Source of the DNA: Bodo saltans | Taxonomy: Eukaryota; Euglenozoa; Kinetoplastea; Eubodonida; Bodonidae | Direction: 5' to 3' | NCBI GenBank assembly: GCA_001460835.1 | Contig: CYKH01001607.1 | Location: 6,338-30,627, forward strand | DNA: 24,290 nt | Part shown: positions 15,480 to 24,200 of the stretch, piece by piece | Numbering within the stretch: position 1 is the first letter of the stretch | How the letters are laid out: every line of letters begins with the position of its first letter | The notes under the pieces: model-generated | What the model was told of the DNA's origin: nothing | What the model saw: only the letters and a program-made list of their open reading frames with translations | The model's database searches: none | Made by a program: the position numbers and the translations under genes

Positions 15480-17591
15480 ATGGCAATGGCAACGATCGTT
15501 GGGCAGTTCAAGGACGCCACCAATCCATTTGTTCGGCTTATCACTGCCGCCACCACCGAGGACGGCAACATGAACGTGCCTTACTATCAAATCGAGGAGA
15601 TTCGAGAGGCGTCGTTTCAATCCGACTATGCATGCGAGTCGATCCACCGAGCCATCTTGCAACGCATCGAGTACTACAATTATCCTTTTATCGTCAGTAA
15701 GTGCTTGTGCTTGATGCGGGTGTTGATGATGGAGGGCCCGGCCTCGTTCAACCACAAAATGGGCGCTGCGTCTGGCCGATTGTTGCATATTATCAATGAC
15801 TCCAATGAGGTGCGAAAAAATACAGTTGAGGAAAGAAATAAATTTCTCGCTGGCGCGATCCATCAAGCGATTAGCGGTGATAGCAAAGCTCTAGTGAACT
15901 TTGGTGACCCTAACGGGAAACCAAATAATGTCCCACCGAAGGCGACCACAGCCACAGCTGGAGGCGCATCCGCTGCGCCGTCACACAAGTCCGAGTTCCA
16001 GTTGCAGCAAGAGCGCGAGCAGCGTAACCACCGCAAGCGCATCGAAGACGAAAAGCGTGGCGGAGCGATGGTCGTGAGCGATCGGCTGTTGGACTCCTTC
16101 GATGGCACCCTCACACCAGTCAAATTGGTGGAGAGCGTGACGTCGTCGCCAAAGAAGAAGTTCGCACCTGAGGAGATCGACTCGTTCGTGAGCGCCACGC
16201 TTCAAACAGAGAAGGTGCCACAAGTGTGTGCCGCACTAGATGCTGTACTGCGCGACGGAAAATCATCGCTGCAAAATCGATTTAAAGTCCTGGCGATGGT
16301 AGAGGCCCTCGCCACCGCCTCAAGCGACGCACAACAATACTTCAAAGGTCACCCTCTCGGTTGGCAGCGGCACTTGTCGATTGAACGCGTGGATAACCCT
16401 GCAAAGGCGGAGGCTGCGAAGAGTGTCGCGCAACGCATCTCTGCCCTTGTGGTCAACGCTGTCCCTCAAATTCAAACTGCGTCGTCGGCTCGACCAAGAG
16501 GAAGCTCAACGGTTGTAGTCGCTCAACCACAAACATCTTCATCCTCGTCCAACTTTAGCAGCAATCAGCAACAATTCCAGCAGCAACCAGCAAAGGCATC
16601 TGCTCAGTGGGAGTGGAACGGTCCCAGTGCTGTGCCAACGAGCGCCGTGGGCAACTTGGACGATCTTTTCTCAAACATGTCGGTCCGCAATGGCAGTGCT
16701 GCTCCGCAGCAGCAGCAGCAGCCAACGAATTCATTCTCATCTAACAACTTCTGGAACTCCGGCCCCCCTGCGGCTCCCCCACAGCAACAGCAGCAGTTTC
16801 AGCAGCAGCAATATCAGCAACAGTTCAATCAACCCCAGTACCAGCAGTACCAAGGTCCGCCGCCCCAACAGTACCAGCAGCAACCTCAGCCTCAGCCTCA
16901 GCAGTATGGTTTCCCTTCGCCTGCGTTGGCGTATCAAACACCAGCGGTCCCGAACAATTCGATGGTATTCTCATACTCCTCCACAGACTTGCCGCCCGCA
17001 CCGAATAACTCCTTTGTAGCACTCCCACCACCGCAGCAGCAACAACAAGTTGAGGCACCTCCTCCCACACAGGCAGAGCTACTGAGGAAGCAGATGGAAG
17101 AATTCCAACTGACAATGATGCGCATGATGCAACAAGCCCAGCAGCAGCAACAACAACAAACTGCTGCCCCAGCCGTTGCCCCAGTTGTTGTTCCAGCGCC
17201 GTTACCGTCATCGCCGCCGCAACCAGCGGTGCAGCAACAGCACCAACAACCGATTGCGACAACAACGCCTGAGAAGAACATCGCGGAAGCTCCAACTGCT
17301 TATGGTGCCACAGATGATCGACGACAAAACGCTGAAACGGACGATGCAGAAGAAGAATCACCATCATCTGCTCCTTCGAACCCACAAGAATCCACATCAG
17401 CAGCACCAGTGGCGGCGTCTACCTCCCCACCTCCTGGTGCTCCTGGAGCGCACAATGAAGCAGCGATCGCAATGATGCTGCAACTTCAGCAACAAATGGA
17501 AGCTACCCAACGAATGCTAGCACAGCAACAAGCGGCGTTCCAGGCGCTATCTGCGCAAGTTCTCGGAACTGCACCACCACCACCTCAATAA
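15480..17591 (+). CDS. ENTH/VHS-like clathrin- or AP-adaptor accessory protein, tepsin-like
   Basis: The 703-aa protein has an N-terminal ENTH/ANTH-type helical domain (about 1-137, with VPYYQIEEIREAS and LCLMRVLMMEG). A charged linker follows, then a second helical bundle at about 229-326 (APEEIDSFVSATLQ to AKSVAQRISALV). The rest is a long Gln/Pro-rich tail with a final Gln-rich amphipathic segment. ENTH plus a second VHS-like bundle is the layout of tepsin, the AP-4 accessory protein, and not of epsin or epsinR, which have no second bundle. In the tail, LFSNMSV (396-402) resembles tepsin's LFxG[M/L]x[L/V] motif, which binds the AP-4 beta ear; here Asn replaces Gly. Tepsin's second, C-terminal motif was not found. 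The frame extends 31 codons upstream to 15387 through the pyrimidine tract, so 15480 is preferred. It lies 314 bases upstream of AP-2 mu. The ENTH call is firm; the tepsin orthology is probable. Confidence 0.82.
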   Translation: MAMATIVGQFKDATNPFVRLITAATTEDGNMNVPYYQIEEIREASFQSDYACESIHRAILQRIEYYNYPFIVSKCLCLMRVLMMEGPASFNHKMGAASGRLLHIINDSNEVRKNTVEERNKFLAGAIHQAISGDSKALVNFGDPNGKPNNVPPKATTATAGGASAAPSHKSEFQLQQEREQRNHRKRIEDEKRGGAMVVSDRLLDSFDGTLTPVKLVESVTSSPKKKFAPEEIDSFVSATLQTEKVPQVCAALDAVLRDGKSSLQNRFKVLAMVEALATASSDAQQYFKGHPLGWQRHLSIERVDNPAKAEAAKSVAQRISALVVNAVPQIQTASSARPRGSSTVVVAQPQTSSSSSNFSSNQQQFQQQPAKASAQWEWNGPSAVPTSAVGNLDDLFSNMSVRNGSAAPQQQQQPTNSFSSNNFWNSGPPAAPPQQQQQFQQQQYQQQFNQPQYQQYQGPPPQQYQQQPQPQPQQYGFPSPALAYQTPAVPNNSMVFSYSSTDLPPAPNNSFVALPPPQQQQQVEAPPPTQAELLRKQMEEFQLTMMRMMQQAQQQQQQQTAAPAVAPVVVPAPLPSSPPQPAVQQQHQQPIATTTPEKNIAEAPTAYGATDDRRQNAETDDAEEESPSSAPSNPQESTSAAPVAASTSPPPGAPGAHNEAAIAMMLQLQQQMEATQRMLAQQQAAFQALSAQVLGTAPPPPQ
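16782..16907 (+). repeat. CAG/CAA-rich polyglutamine tract
   Basis: This in-frame run of mostly CAG and CAA codons is broken by Tyr, Phe and Pro, giving a Q/Y/P-rich low-complexity tail. Mixed CAG/CAA use argues against recent simple triplet expansion. Similar shorter runs occur at 16709-16722 and 17131-17160. Confidence 0.7.
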
Positions 17592-17905
17592 AAGCGCACT
17601 AGCAACGAACCGATGTAAGCGACGAGGTATCTCTATATTTTTTTTTCTTGTCGCGTGAGGATATCACTATGTGTGTTGTGGTCCGATCTGTGCGGGACGA
17701 CCTTTTTATCGAATGCAGCTCGTTATAAGCTGAAGGGAGTGAAACACGTTTCTGCTAGTAACAAAATGGCGTGTCTGCTGCTTGAGCGCACGTAAGTTCA
17801 TAACTTTTCTTCAGTTTCACAGTTTTGCTTCTCCTTTCTTTTTTCCGCTGCCAACGAACCAGAAGAAGGATCTAGCGGAAGGATAGAATTTAAGAGAAGG
17901 GTCGA
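17592..17905. other. Gap between the tepsin-like and AP-2 mu genes
   Basis: This is 314 bases with no gene. A T9 run lies near 17638-17646. A nine-codon ORF starts at 17766, upstream of the predicted splice AG. No RNA gene was recognised. Confidence 0.5.
17823..17862 (+). promoter_or_regulatory. Predicted spliced-leader acceptor for AP-2 mu
   Basis: A pyrimidine tract (17823-17847) is followed by the first AG at 17861-17862, and the first ATG after it is 17906. Confidence 0.6.
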
Positions 17906-19285
17906 ATGATCTCAGCTCTACTCTTCATGACCTCCAGAGGTGAGGTTGTTCTCTCTCGTGCGTTCCGAGACGGAGTCGTCATTCGTAATGTTGCCGACAC
18001 ATTTCGTGATGACATTATTGCCACCAAGCTCGTGGAAAGGTCTCCGGTGAACATGGTCGATCGTCTTTGCTACATTCATTTCCGACATGAGAATTTACTG
18101 CTCGTCGCTGTGGGAAGGCCTGACGTGAATGTATTCCTTGTCATCCAACTCCTCTTGAAACTGATGCAACTATTGTCCGATTATTTTGGCCGTGTGAGTG
18201 AACCTGCCATCAAAGACAATTTTATTGTCGTGCAAGAGTTAATCGATGAAACCATCGACTTTGGCTACCCACAGATCACGGAATCTGAACTGCTCAAGAT
18301 GTACGTGACAACGACGTCAGGAGTGAAAGGCGACGCAATTCGTCGCGCTAAAGACGCGCAGAAGATTACCATCAACGCGACAGGAAATATTCCATGGAGA
18401 AAAGATGGTATCGTGTACAAGGACAATGAAGTCTTCATGGACGTTGTCGAGGAGGTGAATTTGTTGATGTCCCAAAGTGGTGAGGTGCTGCAGAGAGATA
18501 TCGTCGGACGTGTTGTCGTGCGCTGCTTCCTTTCCGGAATGCCGGAATGTTTCATGACGATCAACGACAAAGCCTTAACGGCAAATGCGATTGAACGGCA
18601 GCAACAACAGCTTGGTGGGAGTAGCAGCAGCGGCATTGTCAACCTCGACGCGACGACCACAGATGCCGCAGCTGATGGTACAGTGGGTCTCGATGATGTG
18701 TCATTCCACCCCTGTGTCCGGCTCGGCGCTTTCGATGCAGAGCGCGCCATTTCGTTTGTCCCACCGGATGGCGAGTTTGTCCTGATGAGGTATCGCACTT
18801 CGGGGAACCTTGTCCCCCCGCTGAAGGTCCTCACTTCGCGCGCCAAGGAAGTGTCTAAGACACGCATGGAGGTAGATTTCCATCTTCAGTGTGACATGGA
18901 CCCCAAATATTTCCTGTCACACCTGGTGGTCAAAATTCCTTGCCCCGCCAACACAGCAAACGCCAAAGTTCGAGTGTTGGTTGGGAAAGCCAAGTACGAC
19001 CCCTCGCAACAGGCGATTGTATGGAAGATGAAGAGAATGGAGGGAGGCACGACTACTGAATTTAGTGCTGAGATCAACATGATTGCGGTGACCGCCGCGG
19101 ATGCTGATGCGCTCAAGACTGTCTGGGGAAGGCCGCCCATCTCCTTGTCTTTCGCCACGGAGGTGTACTCTGCTAGCGGTTTGCGTGTGGAGAAGTTGAA
19201 GGTGACAGAGTCGAAACTGCTGTACGAACCGAAGAAGTGGGTTCGCTACATTTCGAGCGCTGGGCAATATCAATCTCGATTGTAA
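17906..19285 (+). CDS. AP2M1: AP-2 complex mu subunit (mu2 adaptin)
   Basis: Medium chain of the AP-2 clathrin adaptor, which selects YxxPhi cargo at the plasma membrane. The 459-aa product has the N-terminal longin-like domain (GEVVLSRAFRD, DNFIVVQELIDETIDFGYP) and the C-terminal mu homology domain. Several blocks match mu2 better than mu1, mu3 or mu4: GRVVVRCFLSGMPEC, FVPPDGEFVLMRYRTSG, GKAKYDPSQQAIVWKMKRM and RPPISLSF. The tyrosine-signal pocket residues are all present: Phe177, Asp179, Trp445 and Arg447 correspond to Phe174, Asp176, Trp421 and Arg423 of mammalian mu2. Thr159 in ATGNIPWR sits at the position of the regulated Thr156 (AAK1 site). An insertion of about 15-20 residues rich in Gln, Ser and Ala lies at about 230-255. 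The ATG is the first after the splice AG. The mu assignment is certain; the AP-2 class is strongly supported by eye. Confidence 0.95.
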   Translation: MISALLFMTSRGEVVLSRAFRDGVVIRNVADTFRDDIIATKLVERSPVNMVDRLCYIHFRHENLLLVAVGRPDVNVFLVIQLLLKLMQLLSDYFGRVSEPAIKDNFIVVQELIDETIDFGYPQITESELLKMYVTTTSGVKGDAIRRAKDAQKITINATGNIPWRKDGIVYKDNEVFMDVVEEVNLLMSQSGEVLQRDIVGRVVVRCFLSGMPECFMTINDKALTANAIERQQQQLGGSSSSGIVNLDATTTDAAADGTVGLDDVSFHPCVRLGAFDAERAISFVPPDGEFVLMRYRTSGNLVPPLKVLTSRAKEVSKTRMEVDFHLQCDMDPKYFLSHLVVKIPCPANTANAKVRVLVGKAKYDPSQQAIVWKMKRMEGGTTTEFSAEINMIAVTAADADALKTVWGRPPISLSFATEVYSASGLRVEKLKVTESKLLYEPKKWVRYISSAGQYQSRL

Positions 19286-19815
19286 CGAATAGACAAAGCA
19301 CAGTTTCTTGTTGTCCTCAGCTGTGACCACCGCCAACATTCCTTTTTTCTTGCGTCAGACTTGCTTCATTGCAAGAGAGCAGCAGTGCACACACCGAACG
19401 AAAGTGTCGACAATGTGCGTTCTTTCTCTTCAATTTCCCCTTTCGTGCCGTATGCCTGCGTTGTGCGATTTTAGAAAGATGAGAATGTGAGAAATAGGAA
19501 AAGAGAGGACGATGACAAGCCTCGCCCTTCCTGTTCTTTTTTTTTTTTTGAAATGACTGCTCTCAGTTGTTTTCTACGCACCTCACACTCTTGTGTGATA
19601 CTCACCCCACCAACCCCAAATGCAAAACGTCAAGATATACGCACAGCTGTGGCACGTTAGTTTTTTTTCCATGCACCTCACATGCATTGTTACCCCACTT
19701 TGTTGTCCCTTTCAATACTCACCACCACACAAAGCAAAGAAAGAACAGAACACCCCCTCTCTTCACATATTCGTTTTTGTAGTTTTTGTTGCTTCTGCGC
19801 CAGGAATTTTCTTAA
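19286..19815. other. Gap between AP-2 mu and the mitochondrial carrier
   Basis: This is 530 bases without a supportable gene. It holds T tracts at about 19538-19549 and 19661-19668, and two short related patches sharing GCACCTCACA (19578-19587 and 19673-19682), each followed by an ATACTCACC block. A 69-codon ATG frame from 19620 runs through the carrier's own splice signal and overlaps its start, so it is not counted as a gene. Confidence 0.45.
19770..19803 (+). promoter_or_regulatory. Predicted spliced-leader acceptor for the mitochondrial carrier
   Basis: A T-rich tract (19770-19796, with an internal AG at 19781-19782) ends in GCGCCAG with AG at 19802-19803, 13 bases before the ATG at 19816. 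Confidence 0.6.
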
Positions 19816-20814
19816 ATGAAGATGCCTGAGCCGAAAAATGCGTCACACACACACCAACCACCTGCACCTCCTCAGCCACAACAACGGTCCCCATATCGCC
19901 ACATGATCGCCTCCCAAGTGGCTGGATTCGTCAGCACCATTTCCTTTTACCCCCTCGATGTCGTCAAGATGCGATACATGTCACAAGATGGCACGACGAC
20001 ACGGCAACACAACGGCACAACATACAGTTCTCTCATTCGCAGCACCAAAACAATTTACAAAGAGGAGGGGATCGGTGCGCTGTACCGCGGCGCGCACGTT
20101 GCAGTGGGCGGCTCTGTCATGGCATGGGGTGTGTATATGTACTTGTACAAAACAATGCTTGCGTGGGCAGAGGGCCCACCTTCTGTTGATACAGCAAGTG
20201 GAGCAACGAATGCCAACAACAGCTCTAGTGTGGCGTTTCACGGAAAAGCGCTGGCGTCCGTTGGTGCGTCTGCTGCTGCGGCAATCGCATCGAACCCAAT
20301 CTGGCTGATCAAGACGCGCATGCAACTTGAGGAGCGTCGCGTTGATGCCAGCAAAGCCACGGGGGAATATTCTGGCGGCTTGATGCGGAGCGCTATGACG
20401 ATAGTCAAAGCTTCTGGGTGGCGTGGACTGTGGGTCGGGTCAAGTGCGCAGGTGCTTCTCGGCGTCCCTAACTCACTCAACTTTCCCATTTACGAAACCA
20501 TCAAAGCGATGCGCATGCGTCAGACCGGTAAGACGTCACTGGACTTCACTGAGGTGTGTCTGTGCACAACCTTCACCAAGACCCTCCTTGCAGTCATTTC
20601 CCATCCACTTTATCTTATCAAGACGCGTTTGCAGGATCAACGGAGTTTGAAAGGGTCGGTGCATTACACTTCGCTCCCCCAGGCTGTTGTGACGACAATC
20701 AAGCGTGAGGGCTTTAAGGGTTTGTACCGCGGAATGGGTCCCGCTCTGGCGCAGGCAGTGCCCCGATCTATGGTGCAGTTTGTGGTGTATGAAGCATGTC
20801 TCTCGTTGCTGTAA
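19816..20814 (+). CDS. Mitochondrial carrier family (SLC25) protein, SLC25A32/FLX1-like
   Basis: This 332-aa carrier of the inner mitochondrial membrane has three repeats, each with the family signature: PLDVVKMRY (from 46), NPIWLIKTRMQ (Pro at 161) and HPLYLIKTRLQ (Pro at 264). Matching Gly-rich second halves follow (GALYRGA, GLWVGSS, GLYRGMG). The NPxW form of the second signature and the aromatic SVMAWGVYMYLYK block in repeat 1 are typical of the folate/FAD/pyrimidine-nucleotide branch (SLC25A32, SLC25A33, yeast FLX1). SLC25A32-like is the best guess, and the substrate is inferred. A Pro/Gln-rich N-terminal extension of about 25 residues precedes helix 1, and a short Ser/Asn-rich insert lies at about 118-138. 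A second in-frame ATG is at 19822; 19816 is first after the splice AG. Confidence 0.93.
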   Translation: MKMPEPKNASHTHQPPAPPQPQQRSPYRHMIASQVAGFVSTISFYPLDVVKMRYMSQDGTTTRQHNGTTYSSLIRSTKTIYKEEGIGALYRGAHVAVGGSVMAWGVYMYLYKTMLAWAEGPPSVDTASGATNANNSSSVAFHGKALASVGASAAAAIASNPIWLIKTRMQLEERRVDASKATGEYSGGLMRSAMTIVKASGWRGLWVGSSAQVLLGVPNSLNFPIYETIKAMRMRQTGKTSLDFTEVCLCTTFTKTLLAVISHPLYLIKTRLQDQRSLKGSVHYTSLPQAVVTTIKREGFKGLYRGMGPALAQAVPRSMVQFVVYEACLSLL

Positions 20815-21202
20815 TTAAAAAAGCTCAAACAGCAGACAGGAACTTTTTGGAGGTACTCAGCATCGTTTTTTTTCACCTCTTTTCGCATATGCTTGTGCGA
20901 TTGAGTTATGGCCTATCAAGGGTTGAAAGGGCGAAATAAAAGTCAGTCCATCAAGGCGCATGACAGATGCAAAAAGACAAACAATATCTGAGGTGCTCTT
21001 CTCCCACAAAAGAGGATGCAGTTTCTTCTGACCAAAGGACAAATAGCTCCTTGTTTTCATTTTTTTTTGATGCACACTTTGCTAAAAGAAGAAAGCATTC
21101 TTTTTTTGATGTGTCACTTGCGTTGCGCCTTTGCTTTGGCTTGCATCTTTCCTGTGATTAGGTAGTTCCATCAAGCAAGAGTGAACAAGTGAACACACAA
21201 AT
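20815..21202. other. Gap between the carrier and the P-loop NTPase gene
   Basis: This is 388 bases. T tracts lie at 20865-20873 and 21060-21069. A 27-codon ATG frame (20908-20991) and an overlapping 64-codon frame (20967-21161) are present, but neither resembles a known protein and the second ends exactly in the downstream splice site. No RNA gene was recognised. Confidence 0.45.
21128..21161 (+). promoter_or_regulatory. Predicted spliced-leader acceptor for the P-loop NTPase gene
   Basis: A pyrimidine-rich stretch (21128-21153) is followed by AG at 21160-21161, and the first ATG after it is 21203. Confidence 0.5.
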
Positions 21203-24200
21203 ATGCGGAGGTGGGTCCAGTCGCGTCATCCCATCATGCAGTGGTTTTGTCAGCCCACCGCCGAAGCAATCCGTGCAACAGCATCAACCCCAGGGCCTCA
21301 GCAAACATCCGATGCGCTCCATCAAGCAATCGTAGAATGCTTGTCCAAGAATAAGCTAAAAAGTGGCACTGTTTTCGCGTATCTAGGGAATTTCGAGGAG
21401 ATGCGGCGCTATGCGGATGAGATTGAAGCGGCCCGAGGGGAGCTTGTGTCGGCGACGGGCTGCGCGCTATCAGATGTCCTCACTGTCAAGGAGATTGAGA
21501 GCCTTGCAGATAAGCACGGGCTGAAAAAAATCATGCGGCCGGAATGCTCGGATTGGACTTCGTTGATACCAACGGACTCTGTCCATGCGGACGTTAGAGC
21601 GCATGTGGAGCAGCGCCGTAATCCACACAAGCACGACACATCAGTCCTGTGCAACTATGGGCCCTCTGGCAGTGGCAAGTCCGTGCAGCTGCTACACACA
21701 ACGGCGGTGGCGACGCAGATCATTGGGGGCATGGTGCGCAGAGGAGTCAGCGACGACGTGGAGCGCGAGAGGTGTCGGCCACTTGGATTTTGCGTTTCGT
21801 TTACACGACACGATGGAACCGGCAGCTACAAGGATAGGGACGAGTTGACGCCCCCTAGCGGACAACTCTTGATCCTTACTGCGATTGCGCTGCGAATGGC
21901 GTTCGCCGTGATGGAGCGCAGCCGTTACACAAGCACTCCTGACGAAAGCAACTATTACAGTTATTTTGTAGATAAAATGATTGATAAGTGTGATATGACA
22001 AACGACAAGGGGAACTTCGACAGCATCGTTGCAGCGCTACGGCAGGTGTTGAAGTGGGAAGGGCCGATGTTCATCGCCGTGGACAGCTTTCTGCGGGCTT
22101 TTGACTACAAAGCGCCTGCGATCGCAACAGGATTTTCGACAGTATGCCGGGAGCTGCTCGACGAGTCGCCGGTGCTGCCGATCTCGTCGTCTGAGGAGAC
22201 GGGTCCTGTGATCTACGAGCGGTACCTTGCGATATCATCGTTCTATCCTGTCCACGCTGTTGATTTTGCTGCGAAGGCAAACAGGCGACTGATCATGCAG
22301 CCAACTGCGCTGCTCGATCTGTGCGACATCTCACGTGCGTTTGCACACGGCACAGCGGTAATCAATGTGCCCCCTCAGTACGCGACGCTTTTTGCTTCTG
22401 GTCATGTGGGCCTTACGAACGAGCAGCTGCTGTTCCTGATTCACCTGGCGCTATCCACGGGACTACCACAGGAAGTTTCGTCGTGTCTTCAGCAACACAG
22501 GCATGACGTGCCTGGGAAGAAATATGGTGGAGTGGACGATTTTGTGACGCATATGTTGTGGTTGCGCAGCGGTAGCGGTAATTTATCGTCCATCACGGAG
22601 AACATGTGCGTTTGCGCGTGCGAACTGGTGGTTGGGCTTGTGAACTCGAACATCTTCATGGGCGACGACAGCGACCGCCGAGCCTTTGCACTATCCGAGA
22701 GACTTGAGTGGGACTGTTTTGTGTCTCAAACCATGCCTACCCGTGCCCTCGTCTCGCCAAATTTTCTATCCTCTGTGATACATGGTTGGCCTGAATCGGG
22801 GAAAAAGCGTTTTATGAGGTACCACGTGGGCAATCTTAGGAGCACTATTTCAAAGCACGCACAAATGTCGTTCAAACTACTTGAAGCAGCTCCCCACCTC
22901 GTTGCGCCATCGAATGCGGAGCTTTCTCGCCGACTGGTTCAACGCTGGATCGTCACAACTGCGGTGGCACTTGGGGATCTTACGTTCCGTGCGTTGTGCC
23001 TTCGCTTTGCGTGTGCACTTTGCGCCATTGGCGGTGCGACTTGTGACCATCTGCTGACCGACGTCTGCTCTCACATAAAGAGTAAAAAGCGTTTTATGAG
23101 GTACCACGTGGGCAATCTTAGGAGCACTATTTCAAAGCACGCACAAATGTCGTTCAAACTACTTGAAGCAGCTCCCCACCTCGTTGCGCCATCGAATGCG
23201 GAGCTTTCTCGCCGACTGGTTCAACGCTGGATCGTCACAACTGCGGTGGCACTTGGGGATCTTACGTTCCGTGCGTTGTGCCTTCGCTTTGCGTGTGCAC
23301 TTTGCGCCATTGGCGGTGCGACTTGTGACCATCTGCTGACCGACGTCTGCTCTCACATAAAGAGTGATGGCGGTGTGTTTCCAGATGTTCAGTTTTCCTC
23401 TGGTCCACTTGTTGTGGTATCAAACATTGAGGTTTATCCACGTGAATATCCGTACGATGATCACTACCCGTATGATGACGAGCACGCTAAGTTCCTTGCG
23501 AAAAAGGAGCGTGATGAGTTCGAGGCGCTTTTGGTTGCATCCAAACACACTTCTGGCTCGCTTCACGTAGCGGACTCGAGCCAAAAGCAAGAAGAGCTGC
23601 AGAATACCGTCGATGTTCTTCGTGAGGTTGCCGAGGAATTGATGCCTTCGCAGTGCTGCTTCGAGGAGGTACACAAGTCGCCGTACGAGCGGATCCAGGT
23701 GGCACTGGCCAAAGGTGATCACTTCTCGATTCAGCCGCGTGAGGTCTCTAAAGTAACACAAAGAGACAAACCCCCAATCACAGAAAGAAAACCCAAAGGC
23801 AAACCAACCAAGAAGTCCCTCAGTTCGCAGATCCGGACGGATCAAAAAGCGAAACCCATCTTTCACTGGAGCGACGACGGCGTGATGTTCCTTCGTGAGA
23901 AGGGTGCTGAGTGGGCGTGGGTTGTGTTTTTGGTGCAGGCCGCTCGTGACATTGCGCAGTGCAGTCATACAGAATGCAAGGAGTCTCACCACATTACCGA
24001 GGCTTGCCGAATGAACCTTGCGCCCTTACCCAGCAACATCACGGACGCGGACGGAAAGGTCCACACGCTTCGATACGTGAAGATCCTGGTCACCGCGGAC
24101 CCTATCGAGCACGAGAGCAAATCATCTGATGTTGGAAGTGACCTTCCGAAGGATGTGATTGCGGTGTGCTTCATGGACATCGACACGATCAAGACATGGT

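Noticed and set aside
15486-15512. NPF (in DATNPFVRL) in the tepsin-like protein as an EH-domain ligand
   Set aside because: It lies in the first helix of the ENTH domain and would be buried or structured, unlike functional NPF motifs in disordered tails.
17791-17816. GTAAGT followed by a pyrimidine tract and CAG, resembling a mini cis-intron after a nine-codon ORF
   Set aside because: At about 26 bases it is too short for splicing, the flanking frames encode nothing recognisable, and cis-introns are very rare in kinetoplastids.
19620-19829. A 69-codon ATG frame upstream of and overlapping the carrier start
   Set aside because: Its 3' part is the carrier's pyrimidine tract and acceptor, the peptide is low-complexity, and splicing at 19803 removes most of it.
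20908-21161. Two small ATG frames (27 and 64 codons) before the P-loop NTPase gene
   Set aside because: No family resemblance is seen, and the second ends inside the downstream acceptor. Chance ORFs of this size are expected.
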